From positions 14,482,626 through 14,546,625 of the forward strand of contig NC_134457.1 of NCBI RefSeq assembly GCF_047948215.1: 64,000 bases of DNA. Direction: 5' to 3'. This document shows, in pieces, positions 48,357-59,619 of the stretch (positions are counted from its first letter, which is position 1; every line of letters starts with the position of its first letter). The notes beneath the pieces were generated by a model. The model saw only the letters and a list, made by a program, of their open reading frames with translations. It had not been told where the DNA came from and made no database searches. A program made the translations under genes and the position numbers. This DNA is from Lycorma delicatula (taxonomy: Eukaryota; Arthropoda; Insecta; Hemiptera; Fulgoridae).

Positions 48357-48760
48357 ATACACGTGGATCTAGGAAGGGTTTTTGGCGAGATCACGAAACG
48401 AAAAAGATGTCCTTGACGCTGTAGTCGCCGTTGCTGTATCTCCAGTATCTGCAACAGGCTAAAACATAACAAGATAAAGAGAAAGATAGAATGTTCCCCT
48501 CGTCCGTTGTCAATACCCCCACCCATGACCTTTGTTTAATTAACTTCTCGGTTATTTTATTATTATTTAATGTGACTGGTGATGGGTGATGACGTCTGAA
48601 GTTAGTTTTACAATTTTTTCTTCTCTTTTTTCTTTTTTCAGTCAAGATGCGGAAAACGCTGCAGTGTGTAGTGATGCGATGCAGGTAGTAGAGTTTTTTT
48701 TATGAATGGCGCCGGTTCGAGCACTGTGACTTTGTGAGTGGGAACATGTTCTCAGTTTGT
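48357..48760 (+). other. Candidate small-exon locus
   Basis: Two strong 3' splice sites are visible on the plus strand: ttttttttctag before 48357, and ttcttctcttttttc...ttttttcag before 48642. The second is followed by TCAAG, an ATG at 48647, 38 coding bases and a donor-like GCAG|GTAGTA at 48684/48685. The predicted start MRKTLQCVVM is short and not a sure family match. The region is less AT-rich than its flanks. On the opposite strand a 48391-48645 frame exists but has no recognised domain. It could be part of a gene with large introns or a chance arrangement. Confidence 0.25.
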
Positions 48761-49819
48761 GCCATGCCATTGTTTAGAAAATATGTCCTTTAACGGAAAA
48801 GATCCTTTATTTTTAATTAATATCGACAGAAATTGAGGGAACATGTATTAATGGATGGGGGGAATTGAGGATTTTTTGTTTTAAGAAAATAGTGTCGTAT
48901 CGACTATTTTCAGTATTAATCATAATCGATCAATAAAAGTGGTCTTTGTAAAATAACATTAAAATATTTTAATTTACTAGTAGTAGAGTAGTATATGAAA
49001 ATAAGCAGGAAAAAACATTTACATATTACAAAACGAATATTACTAGTACGGCTGATAGTCAAAGGTTTGAATTAAATATATTTATTATTTTACAACGGTT
49101 TTGCTGAGTTGGTATAAAAGGTTTATTTGCAAACAAAGAGAAAAATAAGAATGTTTAACAATCGATATATATATATACATATATCAAAGCCTTTAGCAGA
49201 ATGTAAAAATAAACAAAGGATTTTTGTTCCATCAATTTTACAAACAACCAGATAGCTCTTTGACAAAAAAAAACATGACACAGCTTATTTTATAGTAACA
49301 ATAAAATCAGTAGCAAATAAACTGCATAAAAATATTTTACTAATTATATTAAAACCTTCAAAAAATTTACAAAAAATAAAAAAAACATTCTTCACGTTAA
49401 ATATTGATTTAGAAACTTGTTTAATTTTTGCAAAAGTTTAGTCGATTTTTTACATAATTAATGATTGGTCGATGAATCGGTTATACGAACAAATAATAGG
49501 ACTAATTATAAAATAATTAGTTTCATTCTAATATTATCTTTAGCCACAGAACGTCTAGATTATTCGTGTGTAGTATTTATAAGTCGTGAAAGTCAAGATA
49601 AAAGATACTTTGATGGGATTATGAAGAGTTTAAGAAAATAAAACTAATTAAAAGGGAAATGGAATTCGGATTAGAAACTTCAATAATCAGTTTGATTTAC
49701 AAGAATTGTATTCCAAAATGGTACTTTTTGACATAATTATCGAGAAAATATACTGCTTTACAAAAATTATTCTTCTGAGACGGTTACTGCCTTAGTTTTA
49801 CTGTCTGCATTTATTTTTA
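48761..49819. other. AT-rich spacer
   Basis: Nothing recognised. Confidence 0.35.
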
Positions 49820-51075
49820 CGTCATCCTAACTCCCGTAGGGGAAGACACCCACGTTCTGGCGATCGCCACACCACCCTCTCCGTTTCTAGTCCTGATGGG
49901 CTATAACAAAGGTTGTCTTTTGATCTTCTAACTGATTACGTCTCGCAGTCATCAGCCAGGTCTCAATTGGGACGCCACCGATGTAAATGCCACGGTAGAC
50001 ATTTACATCAGTGAATTTTAGCTCAGCCTTTGCCTTCGCTGCAGGTTTCTTTCGGGCATCTCTCTCTTCTTGTCCTACATCGTCGCTTTCTGAACTAGCT
50101 AACCGAGTCCGCGGAAGCACGAACCTCGCGCCTAGTCCACTTCTAATAATAGTTCTTGTGACTGTAAATTTCTCAACCACGGTTTGTTTAACGAGTAAAT
50201 GCAGTACTAAATTGATACCACCAAAAATGATTTGTTCCCATCAACGGAATTTAGACCTACTTCCCATTACCTTACTACAATCTACTTTATTTGTGATTAG
50301 ACTCCGGTCTGGTCTACAAGGGAGTCGAAGACAGACCTCTTGCTCCCACTCAGCTCCATCACGGAGTCCCGCGTGACATTTACTCTTCGTCACATTCTAT
50401 CAGCCGGTCCTCGACTAGGCCATGGGCTACCACACCTCTCGGTAGCGCAGACACCACCTTGCCGACGACGATGCTGCTAACATTACCTAAAATTCAATTT
50501 CTTTGAAGTTTAATACCAAACCGAGGCTCGCTACCAAAACGCCTACCTCCTGCCAATCAAATGTGCAGACGGAAACTCTAGTTACCCGGGGTTCTACTTC
50601 ACTCAAATCACCTCAGCTGATCTATGCAGTGCGAGAAAACGGAGGAAGCCAGCCACTATTGATCATTCTCTGCGGGTTTTCCGATTTACCCGCAGATCCA
50701 GAAACGAGTTTACTCTCACAAGTTCTCTAACTACTCTGGTACGTTCAACCTCGTACCGGGGACAAACATAAAGGACATGGTCTGCAGTGTCGTCAATCCT
50801 ATAATCCGGGCAAAGGCCCGAATCTACCAAACCAAACCTAGCCAATCTTTCCCTAAAAGCACCAGGTCCTGAAAGGAATTGTGAAACGATTTGAGGGAAA
50901 CCCACCTAATCGCTTGCAAACCTGTTCCATCTCTGAAGATACCATACTTGTATCGACTTGTAGAAGAGTCATTCCACCTAACCTGCCAAGATTCGAAATT
51001 TTGGACTTCAATTTCTCGCATACGTATGGGAGTGAAAAGTTCATCCTTCTTGGAAGTGTAATGCATCATCTTTAA
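49820..51075 (-). pseudogene. LINE-F C-terminal relic (R1/jockey-like, zinc-knuckle end)
   Basis: On the minus strand from 51069: SWQVRWNDSSTSRYKYGIFR, then LQAIRWVS. After a frameshift come FPQIVSQFLSGPGAFRERLA and LVDSGLCPDYRIDDTADHVL followed by YVCPRYEVERTRV. This is the end of an ORF2 in which a C..C...H...C knuckle follows the F.LSGHG.FR block. Here the second cysteine is a tyrosine (CPDY). A further minus frame (50180-49887) with SSESDDVGQEERDA lies in the 3' part and may belong to the 3' region of the same element. GC is higher than the surroundings. Confidence 0.7.
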
Positions 51076-51077
51076 CT

Positions 51078-51621
51078 GGAGAAAAGTACCTAACAGTGCT
51101 TGCTGATATCATTTTCCCTTCCATTCGTGTAATGTCCAGTAATGACAAGTTTTATTATCAACAAGATGGCGCCTCGCTGCACTATCATAGGGATATGTTA
51201 GCATATTTGGATCAAAATGTACCAGGCCAATGGATAGGACCCAAGGGACCGATCGAGTTTCCTGCACGCTCTCCAGACCTTACGCCGTTCGATTTTTTCT
51301 TATGAGGCACAGTAAAAGATGAAGTGTACCATCTCGTAAACCGCGTAACCTGGACACGCTATGGGTGAGATTCAAGCTGTGTGCACAGAAATCCCGAGCT
51401 ACAGAATCAGTGTGTGACTCGTGCTTAGAGATGCATCGATGCTGAAGGCCACCGTCTTCAATATTTCCTTTAACCACCATTTCGAAAATTCAGTTTGACC
51501 GGAAAGTAAACTTACTTTTCAAACTGGACTGTAGCCTTATTTTTTCAGAAATTTAGACTTGTAGATAGGGAAATAAATTTTCTATGATAAAGTGCGTATA
51601 CATGTTTTTGAAACACCCTTG
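51078..51621 (+). pseudogene. DD41D-type mariner-like transposase, 3' half with right TIR
   Basis: Frame: LTGEKYLTVLADIIFP, FYYQQDGASLHYHRDMLAYL with the second catalytic aspartate, VPGQWIGPKGPIEFPARSPD and LTPFDFFL with the third. By my count 41 residues lie between the aspartates of QQDG and PFDF, the spacing of the DD41D group of Tc1/mariner relatives. After a stop at 51303-51305 the C-terminal helix region continues in other frames. The 3' end, gtatacatgtttttgaaaca followed by ccctt, looks like a terminal repeat and stands next to a TA. The 5' half and left terminus are absent; LINE-F abuts directly. Confidence 0.82.
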
Positions 51622-51623
51622 TA

Positions 51624-52470
51624 TTAAATCATCCCTAACTATGGTATGCTTGCTTTAAGTAATACTGCTTACTCGATTTCGTTAATATTTCCCTGGAATT
51701 ACTACCTTTAATATTTGTGCATTCCAGTATTGTAGCCATCTCGTATTTAGTGTAACAATTAAAATGTTAGCTGAAAACCTTCACAATATATAATTTATAC
51801 GATATTCAACTGAGAATCATAAAAAGGAAAAACTGATTCATCGAGACTTATACAAATGGAGAAAATGTACAGTTTCTTCCACATGCAGTCACAGGGTTCT
51901 TAATGAAGATTGAAGCCTAAATGTGGAATTACTTATCTTGAAAGCTGCAGTTTAAATAACTGGTACACTCCTTTTTGTATCAATCCCAGTAAAGTTTACC
52001 ATGCAATGCCAGTTTTAAATGAGTCATAATAGAATCATCTAGAGCAGAAAACCTCAGCCAATCTGCATCAATTCTTGTATTGATTTCTAAATCCTCGATG
52101 AAGGAGACAACTATTCTCTCAGAGCCCCAAAACACCTGAAGGAGAACAAAGAATAAATCTATTGGCTTGTAGTTCAATAGGGCTTTTTTCCTTGTGTCAT
52201 CAAATATTATGAGTCCTATAAAATTTTCCTCTAAAACTTCTTAAATGTGCCATAAAATTTGATGGATTCCTTTTATGTCCCATAAAATCAGTAACACTAT
52301 ATACCACTGATTTATTAAATCATAACCCCTTCCAGCCTTTGAAAGATCAGAGGTAACGAGCGATTAAACCACTTGATTAGTTCTCCCTAAGTGTACAAGT
52401 AATTGGAGGAAAACTGGCCCAAGAGAAAACCTAGAAGGTACCTTTCTGCTACCTCATTTAAGGTACTACA
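51624..52470. other. Spacer or LINE leader without recognised domains
   Basis: Composition is close to that of the following LINE-G endonuclease block, so it may be its upstream part. I could not identify a zinc knuckle or other ORF1 motif. Confidence 0.3.
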
Positions 52471-53480
52471 ACAAAAAAATTCCTCAGTGGAATATTAATG
52501 GCTGTCGTATTCTCAACTGACAACTTACGCTTGTTTTATCTTCTATCAAGTCTTATTGTGTTTGCCTTCAGGAATCTCATTTTCGTCTAAGCAAGCCTTT
52601 CGATTAAAGGAAAACATTCATATAGAAAGGACGTTCAACCGGATAGAACATCACAGGATGATATAGCAATTCTCGTCAACTACTCGTTAGCACCGCAACA
52701 AATTTCCACTTAATACCTATCTTTAGGAGAAGCCATCAGGTTGATTAACCATTTACTGCTTATCGTCTGAAACGTATACACTCCAATAGACAAATAGAAA
52801 ATTGAACAGCTGACAAACCTGCTTGATCAGCTGTCTTGCCCATTACTTATTGTTAGACACTTCAATGGATAAATTCCATCTTGGAAAGACAAAGCGTCTT
52901 TGTTGAAGAATTCTACTTTCTTTATGATTCTGACGTATTCTTGATTAGTCCCGGAGAAAGAATGTTTTTTAACAGCCTTACATTTTCACTGTAGACCACT
53001 GAATTCTCGCTCTGCAGTTCGAAAATCGTTCCGCGACTGCACTGATTTGTAACGTCTGAGGTATAAGAAAGCGATCATTTTTCTACTGTAACGACTGATT
53101 ACTCCATCCTACCTAAAATATATCCCCGATGTTAGCTGACTGGGAAAGTTTTCACCGAAAGGTAACTTCGGAGGAAATTAAAGGTGATTTTGACCTTTAG
53201 TTGCTTTTATTCATTACCTGCATCTTAGACGCAACAAAAGTCAGCATCCCAAAATCATCAGCTACTCCTACTAAAGTTTCTATTCCTGGGTGGAATATAA
53301 AAATAAAATTTGCCCTTAGAACATCCTACATTAGAAAATTCCTTCAAAAAATTGCCTTCTCATCGGGCAAAGTAGTGTAAAATGCCAAACGCCAATAAAC
53401 AATTCTATATCAAAACTATAAATCAAAATACACTACAAAAAGAAGTCTAAACGTGTGAAAATAATATCAGAGAAATTCGA
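52471..53480 (+). pseudogene. LINE-G apurinic-type endonuclease domain relic
   Basis: Starts with PQWNINGCR, where N of NING is the conserved catalytic asparagine. Then ISY/KSYCVCLQESHFRLSKPF gives the second motif, with the glutamate of LQE. Later come ETYTPIDK and LLDQLSCPLLIVRHFNG, the GDFN block in mutated form, and then DCTDL. The reverse transcriptase that should follow is not recognised. It is broken by a SINE-A at 53513. Stops are frequent. It belongs to an APE-type non-LTR element; the clade is uncertain (jockey- or I-like). Confidence 0.7.
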
Positions 53481-53512
53481 TTTTCCACGTAAATCTTTTC
53501 TAAAAAAAATTC

Positions 53513-53665
53513 GATCTCCATGGCGGAGTGATAACATCTCGGCCTTTCATCCGAAGGTCCAGGGTTTAAATCTCGGTCAGGCCTCACATATTTCATAAGC
53601 TACAAAATCCTATTTTTCTATAATCCGATGTGGAAGCTTCAAAACTTCTACGGTGAAAAAAAAGA
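53513..53665 (+). mobile_element. SINE-A copy
   Basis: gatctccatggcggagtgat and ctcggcctttcatccgaagg, then box B as agggtttaaatctcggtcag, then the body catatttcataagctacaaa and an A-rich end. Diverged. No convincing target duplication seen. Confidence 0.75.
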
Positions 53666-54239
53666 AGAGATATCAGTAACCAACTTCAAAGGTATACTGA
53701 ATTATTACATCTCTTTTTCTCACTAATATATAAATACAAAAACTCAATATCGAGACCTATTAGAAGAAAATCCAGCTTCCTCAGAATCTTAAATATTTCT
53801 ACGAGAAAAAATTTAACCTTTAATCTGCCTTTCACGAACTGAATTAGACATAATATTGCTGAATTATTCAAATAATTCGACCTATGGAGTACGTAAGATT
53901 CCATATATTTTCCTTTTGCAAATTCTGGATTTCGTTTAAGATAGGATATTTGATTTATTCAACCTAATATGGTTTACAGGTTCATATCCCAAAAATATGG
54001 CGAAAATAATTATCTTTACTAATTTTTGTGCGCATCTGCTAGGGCGTGTTAGCTTATCTGTACGTGCAATTGTGTAAGTAGAGATAAGGAAAATAATACT
54101 GAATAACGAAAATAATAATGATACAATAATGGCTAATAGCCTTAGCAACCGATGCAGTCTATTAAAAAAAAATATATGAAAAATACATTTAAGAAGAAAG
54201 TAATAGCAAAAAATAAAAATAAATAAAATAACTATATAC
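53666..54239. other. AT-rich spacer
   Basis: Two minus-strand open frames (53686-53904, 53936-54148) are hydrophobic and unrecognised. Confidence 0.3.
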
Positions 54240-54500
54240 CGCCCGTAGAAATGCTGCCATCAATAAACCTCCCTCCATTGATTCCCCTGCTGATGCCTGA
54301 TGATGTAGTGGTGTTTCTCAGTTGTGAGCAACAAGGAGGGTTGATCGTCAAGCGAGATTAAGGGGTAGGTGTGGTATCGGAGTCGAGTTTGCGTCAGAGG
54401 TTAATGCAATCATAGCATAGCGTTACGACAGATGCATTCTCCTTCATTAGACCGGACCCGACTTCGTTGACACAAGCGCACGCACAAACACAAACGGAAT
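54240..54500. other. GC-balanced block of unknown origin
   Basis: A distinct GC-richer stretch (tgctgatgcctgatgatgta, agcgagattaaggggtaggt, agaccggacccgacttcgtt). No open frame of note. It may be an exon-free promoter or a LINE untranslated part. Confidence 0.25.
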
Positions 54501-55599
54501 GTAAACTAATACCTAAGGCATACCTATCTAATAATCTTATCTAACTAAGCTTTGCAATTATATCGGTTGACTGTAAAGCTAAATCGAATAAGTTTCGGTT
54601 TCTAATGAATAATCATAGTAGGATCTCAAAGGATAAGTAACCAAACTTATGATGAGCAGTAAATTAACTATAGGCTACCCATAATCATAAAGCGAAATCT
54701 TTATGTGGCTCCTATACACAGATGTATGTATTATACATAATATGCAGTAAAAACAGATATGATATAAGAATATAAAAACATCAACAATATCCTTAAAGTA
54801 AATTTAAACGTTATGTTTGAGTACCAGGTATAAGAGTTTTTAAATTTCATAAAGGTAATTAAAATAGAGTGTACATCTGAGATACGAAAAATAAAAAGAT
54901 GAAATTTATGTAAGAAAGAATTTATATTCTTCTACAGAGTTAAAACATTATGTATAACACCACATTATTACATAACAGTAAGAAACAGATATAATGTTAA
55001 GAAACATTACATTCGTTGCTTTACGTTATCTTTTCCAGTCACACTTACTGATGCTATAACATAAAGCACCTAAAATACAAGATGTACCAATCAGAGTTAC
55101 TTCGGCTTTGAGCAAGATGCTCACTATGTCAAAACTTGAGAAGAACAGAACTAAGGAATTACTTTTAGAACTGAATTTTTCCGGATTCTGTTATATGCGA
55201 CCGTATATTTTAATCAGTAAAAATGACAGTGAGAATCTACTTCACTCCTCACTTTTCGTAGTAACCAATAATAGTTATTACATTCCGTTAATTACTTTTG
55301 GCGTTGTATATTTATATTCTTGAAAATCTCATTTTTAGAAGTGATTTGTAATCTCATAGCAAGTTATAATTACCGCATAGAGTATTATCATAATTAACAT
55401 ATCGTTATAAAAATACGATAATCAGCAATGTATATAAAAAAACAATGATACTTATAAATTTGAAAAAATATCAATAAGAAATGGTTAAGAAAAATTTTTT
55501 GAATCAATCAAATGGTATTTTAGTATTAATAAACGCTCCAATAAAAAAATTATGGTGCGTTGGTTTGTTGAATTTGCTCACATTTTTATTTTAGCTGCT
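54501..55599. other. AT-rich spacer
   Basis: Nothing recognised. The 55108-55323 frame has no known domain. Confidence 0.3.
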
Positions 55600-55730
55600 A
55601 TTGGCGCAGGACGAACCACGTGGTGCGGCTGCGCGCAGCCGACTGCCGACTGTCCCCCCGATCCTTGTGCTCTTTATTTTGAATGAAGCGCTTCATCTGT
55701 TAAAAAATCACAACTCAAGAAACAGGTAAA
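55600..55730 (+). promoter_or_regulatory. GC-rich palindrome cluster, possible promoter or first exon
   Basis: Within 100 bp lie accacgtggt, ggctgcgcgcagcc and tgaagcgcttca, all self-complementary, in otherwise AT-rich DNA. A donor-like aacag|gtaaat follows near 55724. There is no ORF to support a gene. Confidence 0.25.
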
Positions 55731-56037
55731 TTTTTCAGGCTAGAAGCAGTCCATTATCAATTAATTTACAAATTATTTAATTTAATCTCTAATCGTAGAT
55801 TGTTTTTATTTATTTATTATTATTTAATTAAGTTTATTAATGTAATTTATAATAATTAATATTTTAGTTATACCGTAAGAATTAGAATTTATTAGGTAAT
55901 TATTATTTATTTATAATTTATTATTAAATTTAAATCAAAAATTAACAGTTCTTATTAATATTTAAATTAATTATTTATATAATTATTATTCAAACTTATT
56001 ATTAAAAGAAAAGGATAATTAGTTAATATTTAGCAGT

Positions 56038-56069
<32 letters not shown>

Positions 56070-56461
56070 AAAAAATTACAAAAATATAGTTGATTACATA
56101 TAAAAAATTATTTTTTAAAAAAGCTTTTATTTAACTAATATTAACATCAACATTAATAAAAAAAGGAAAAATATTGGAAAACCCCTCTAAAAAGTAAAAA
56201 ATAATAATTAAATCAAATTGAGAATTTTAAACAAAAAAATATATTGAAAAATATAAAAATGCCCTGAAAAGTAAAAAAATAAATTATATAAATATCTAAT
56301 AAATAACCAATAAATAAATGTAATAATTCTAAAATTTTAGAATTAAAAGTAATGAAAATGTTTAGTTAAATAAAAGCGTGGCGCAGTTTTTATAATTTAT
56401 TTAAAACAACAAAACATTTATTTTTACAACAATAATACTTATTTGAGAACATTGTTATAAT
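55731..56461. other. Very AT-rich spacer with poly-A at 56038-56063
   Basis: Dense ATTTA/TAATTA words and one long A run. No gene. Confidence 0.6.
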
Positions 56462-56501
56462 ATGTAATAGACACGGTCTATCGAGACCGTGTCTATTACA
56501 T
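56462..56501. repeat. 18-bp perfect palindrome upstream of a TATA box
   Basis: Left arm atgtaatagacacggtct (56462-56479), loop atcg, right arm agaccgtgtctattacat (56484-56501). A TATA box (catataaaaa, 56519-56528) follows 18 bp later and an initiator-like acagtca lies near 56560. This looks like an operator-style element of a promoter or a mobile-element end. Confidence 0.8.
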
Positions 56502-56904
56502 TTTACACGATGCTTTGCATATAAAAACCTTCCCGCTCGATGGATACCGCCTTTTTTTACAGTCAACAAAGACTAATACAACTGAACACTTCTCGAGTGT
56601 TTAGACTTATTTAAACGCATTCCGTTGAGTTCATCGACGTTATATAACAGAAGTATGGGGTCTCCATTAGAAATCAGAGACCAAACAGTGAGTGAGAGTT
56701 GCTTAAATTGCGCCAAAGAAAGCGAACACTTTTAGATCTGGATAAAAAGTCATTTGGGATTCTTGTGACGCGGTGCTCATAGACTACGTAGGTAAAAACT
56801 GGGCCATTGTAGAGAAGTATTACGCTTCATTATTGTACCGACTGAAGGGTGTGTTATTCATTCTAAACGTCCATATTTGTTCAAAAAGAAAGTGCTCTTT
56901 CACG
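56502..56904 (+). promoter_or_regulatory. Possible TATA promoter and leader of unknown transcript
   Basis: After the TATA box comes a GC-balanced leader. An ATG near 56656 opens a 26-codon frame with CLNCAKESEHF that stops. A donor-like aacagtgagtgag lies inside it near 56690. No family recognised. A hAT-like element is inserted downstream at 56905. Confidence 0.25.
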
Positions 56905-57095
56905 CAGTGGCGGCTCGCGTATAGGCACTGTGGAACTGCAGCGCCCCCTACTTCTACTTTATATTTTCGATAATGTTTAATCTAATGAATCCTTTTTTCT
57001 TTAATTCTTTCTTTATACTTGTATAACATATAATCCTTAAGCTTAATGTCAGTAGCCACCCTCCAGTTTATGAAAAAGATACAAAAATCGTTGTA

Positions 57096-57120
57096 TGGAA
57101 CTGTGTGCTTCACAGTTCCA
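57096..57120. repeat. Conserved stem-loop of hAT-like family
   Basis: tggaactgtg / cacagttcca with a 5-base loop tgctt. The arms are the same at 3728-3752 and 4314-4338, and one base off at 27815-27839, while the loop differs. Confidence 0.8.
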
Positions 57121-57142
57121 GCGGCGTGGTGTTTGGCTATTG

Positions 57143-57154
57143 TGCGCATGCGCG
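57143..57154. promoter_or_regulatory. NRF-1-type palindrome
   Basis: tgcgcatgcgcg, identical to the known NRF-1/ewg site. Upstream of the pyrimidine-rich gttcccttttctag and the YY1-type motif. Confidence 0.5.
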
Positions 57155-57349
57155 CATAGGAAGCTGCACGCAAGGCTGCGAGGGAGAGAGAGCACTGTCT
57201 CTCCCACATTGCCGACCCTGGCGTGCTGGCGGAAGGTATTTTTTTTTACTTCGCGTGATATGGAACGTCCCTTGTTCGTTCCCTTTTCTAGTTTAGTCGG
57301 TGGAAGGAATATGAAAGTGGTTTGGTTGTTTTTTTTCTGTAGTAATCAG

Positions 57350-57359
57350 AAGATGGCGG
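57350..57359 (+). promoter_or_regulatory. YY1/Pho-type motif over an ATG
   Basis: aagatggcgg matches the known YY1 downstream-of-start-site motif. The ATG inside opens the 24-codon frame at 57353. Confidence 0.45.
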
Positions 57360-57427
57360 AAAGCAAGGGCTCTGATTGCCAGATCTGTTCAAAAACACGC
57401 CGTAAGCACGAAAGAGAAAGTAATTAG
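57353..57427 (+). pseudogene. 24-codon frame, likely remnant of a transposase first exon
   Basis: MAESKGSDCQICSKTRRKHE continues for four residues to a stop. The CQIC pair resembles the first half of a zinc finger such as those at the start of hAT transposases. The family copies at 3990 and 28073 have altered frames here, and in copy 3537 the bases gagaag|gtaattag look like a splice donor. The reading as an exon remnant is inference. Confidence 0.3.
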
Positions 57428-57805
57428 TAAAAACTAATTATGAATTTTTTCTCTGTATATAGAAATTTAAATTAAGCACCGTTGGACTATAATGATTTTA
57501 AGCGGATATTTTATTAAGTTATTATTTAATAATACAAAAAAAATATTATCTGTATTGACATTTTATTATTTATTCGATTAAACCGAATACGAGTTTTAAG
57601 CGCAATGTGCTTAAAACCGAGTACCATATCCTTTAATGTGATAAAATATAGAATTAAATTATTATCCTGCTTCCAGCTATTCTATTTGATTATTTTTTCG
57701 GTTATTTTATTTTACAGAAAACCTTAACCATGGTCTTGAAAAGGCTCAGAAAAAACGTTTCTGGAGCAGCATCCCCGCTAATATTAGCTACACGAGCCGC
57801 CACTG

Positions 57806-58980
57806 TCTTTCAGTACATCTTGTAAACCCAGTTATTGAGTTTGTATTACACGGAAGTAATTCATTAGTGCGAGCAAACCAGGATCACACCAGAAAAATAT
57901 TGAGTCAGGGGCAAAAAAAAAAATTTAAGAGGCAAATTTTTATTTTTTTTTACTTTTTTTCAACAAAGAATGCATGTAAAGAAATAGAAACATAAAAATA
58001 AGTTTACATTTTCAATTTTTAATTGTGGAATCAATAACAGAAATAGTCAAGCAGATGTAAGGACGAAATCAAAATATAATCATAAATATGTCAAATCACA
58101 CAGATAGTCAATAAATGAAAATTCATCATCTATCAAACCGATCAGATTGTTCAACGATATATATCTGTATATTCGTATATATCTGTATATATCTGTATAT
58201 CTGTATATATCTGTATGGTTCGTATAGGCTCGTATGCAATCGCAGAACTGTACATCATATTGTGGCTGAATAAAAATTCTCGCTGTCATCGATAGAGAGT
58301 ACTGTAGAGTGCTTTAATTATTTCCAAAACTGAAGAAAAGTAACAAAATATCGGAAGACATTTATTTTAACTGAAGACAAACGAGTACTTTTTTCCGCAG
58401 TATTTTTTTATCTGTAAACAGAGCTTTAGTAGTTAGTAATTAACGGTATCAATTTTTCAACACAATGCTAGAAATTACTACGAAATACGTCAAACTTTAA
58501 CACTGAAAACCACTTAACTTTTATAAGGATGAAATCCCCATTATTATCCGGTGTAAACATCCTGAAATATAAACTCAATAATCCTCATTAATCCCGTAAA
58601 AATTAATGCTAAATACGAGAAACGAACTATGTATCTTACACGATCCAACTGTCGGACAAACAAACAACATATTAGAATTACGTGATACTGAGATAGATAA
58701 TTACTCGTATTATACTATGTTCGTGCACGAAATCTATCTAAACAACTATTAAATTGCACATTCATGCTCTCCGTACACCTTTGTAATAAGGTCATTCTGC
58801 CACAATGACAATATCATCTTAACTTGAATGCACGGACAATTCAAGAGATGTACGACTACCAAATTAATTTTAAATGCGAGTATTTGTAAAAAATAAGCTA
58901 CAAAAATTCTGGATAGATTTATAAAAATGTTGCTATCGAGTTAAATTATTGTTATTGTTGTTTTTATGCAGTAATGATGG
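57806..58980. other. AT-rich spacer with TATATCTG-type tract at 58156-58216
   Basis: Short-period repeat (tatatctgtatatatctg) is the only structure seen. The 58080-58289 frame runs through it. Confidence 0.6.
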
Positions 58981-59619
58981 TACTTCCTATTACTATTCTA
59001 ATCGCAAAAAATTTCGGTTTTCACATTTCAACGGAAACATCCATTTTGACTGAATTCATTTTGATTAGTTTCAGTGTGACGTCTGTACATATGTTCTTAC
59101 CTATCTCGCATAACTCAAAAACGATTAACCGTAGATGTTGAAATTTTGGATTTAGGACTGTTGTAACATATAATTGTACACTTCCCCTTTTTAATTAAAA
59201 TCGACTGAACCAAAAGTGTCTAAAAAAGCCCTAAATTCAAAACATTTTTTAATTGGACTTTTTCTTACCTGCCTTATTTATTTTTATAAGCCTTAATTGA
59301 GAGCTTTTCCACGATATGTCATAAGTGGTACTTATTATCATTGGTTCCAGAGTTATAGCCAAATAAAATATTAATTAATGAAATATTTGACCTCACAAGG
59401 GGAAGGCACATCGGTAAAAACCGATTTCATATCCTTTTTTTTTTACTTTTTTAGTAATTTAAATATATCGATTTATTAATAATTATTAACCTCTGATAAT
59501 AAAAATATTTTTACGATAAATAATAATTAAATAATAGTAATAAAAAAATAAAAAATTGAAAAAATATCAGAAGTTATTAGCGAAATAAAATTTTGTGTAA
59601 TTTTTATTTAAAAAAAAAA
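58981..59619 (-). mobile_element. TIR-family element, copy g (left arm of inverted pair)
   Basis: Starts tacttcctattactattcta at the 3' terminus in minus sense and runs inward with aaaacgattaaccgtag, ggatttaggactgttgtaac and gttatagccaaataaaata up to a poly-A stretch at 59619. Its outer 5' terminus (catgtggtgtcc and gtacaaggaagt) is absent at the junction with copy h. About 640 bp. Confidence 0.75.

Larger units (their letters stand above)
56905..57805 (+). mobile_element. hAT-like non-autonomous element, best copy
   Basis: Ends cagtggcggctcgcgtatag and, complemented, cagtggcggctcgtgtagc: nearly perfect inverted termini of the CAGTGGCGG type common in hAT elements. The flanks tctttcac (56896-56903) and tctttcag (57806-57813) are a 7-of-8 match, but one base out of register with the termini as drawn, so the 8-bp duplication is likely but not certain. 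At 901 bp it lacks a transposase. It carries a stem-loop (57096-57120), an NRF-1 palindrome (57143-57154), a YY1-type aagatggcgg (57350-57359) overlapping an ATG, and a second-half block also seen at 12.8 kb. Confidence 0.78.

Noticed and set aside
50011..50376. 121-codon plus-strand frame
   Set aside because: It is antisense to the LINE-F 3' region and has no recognised domain.
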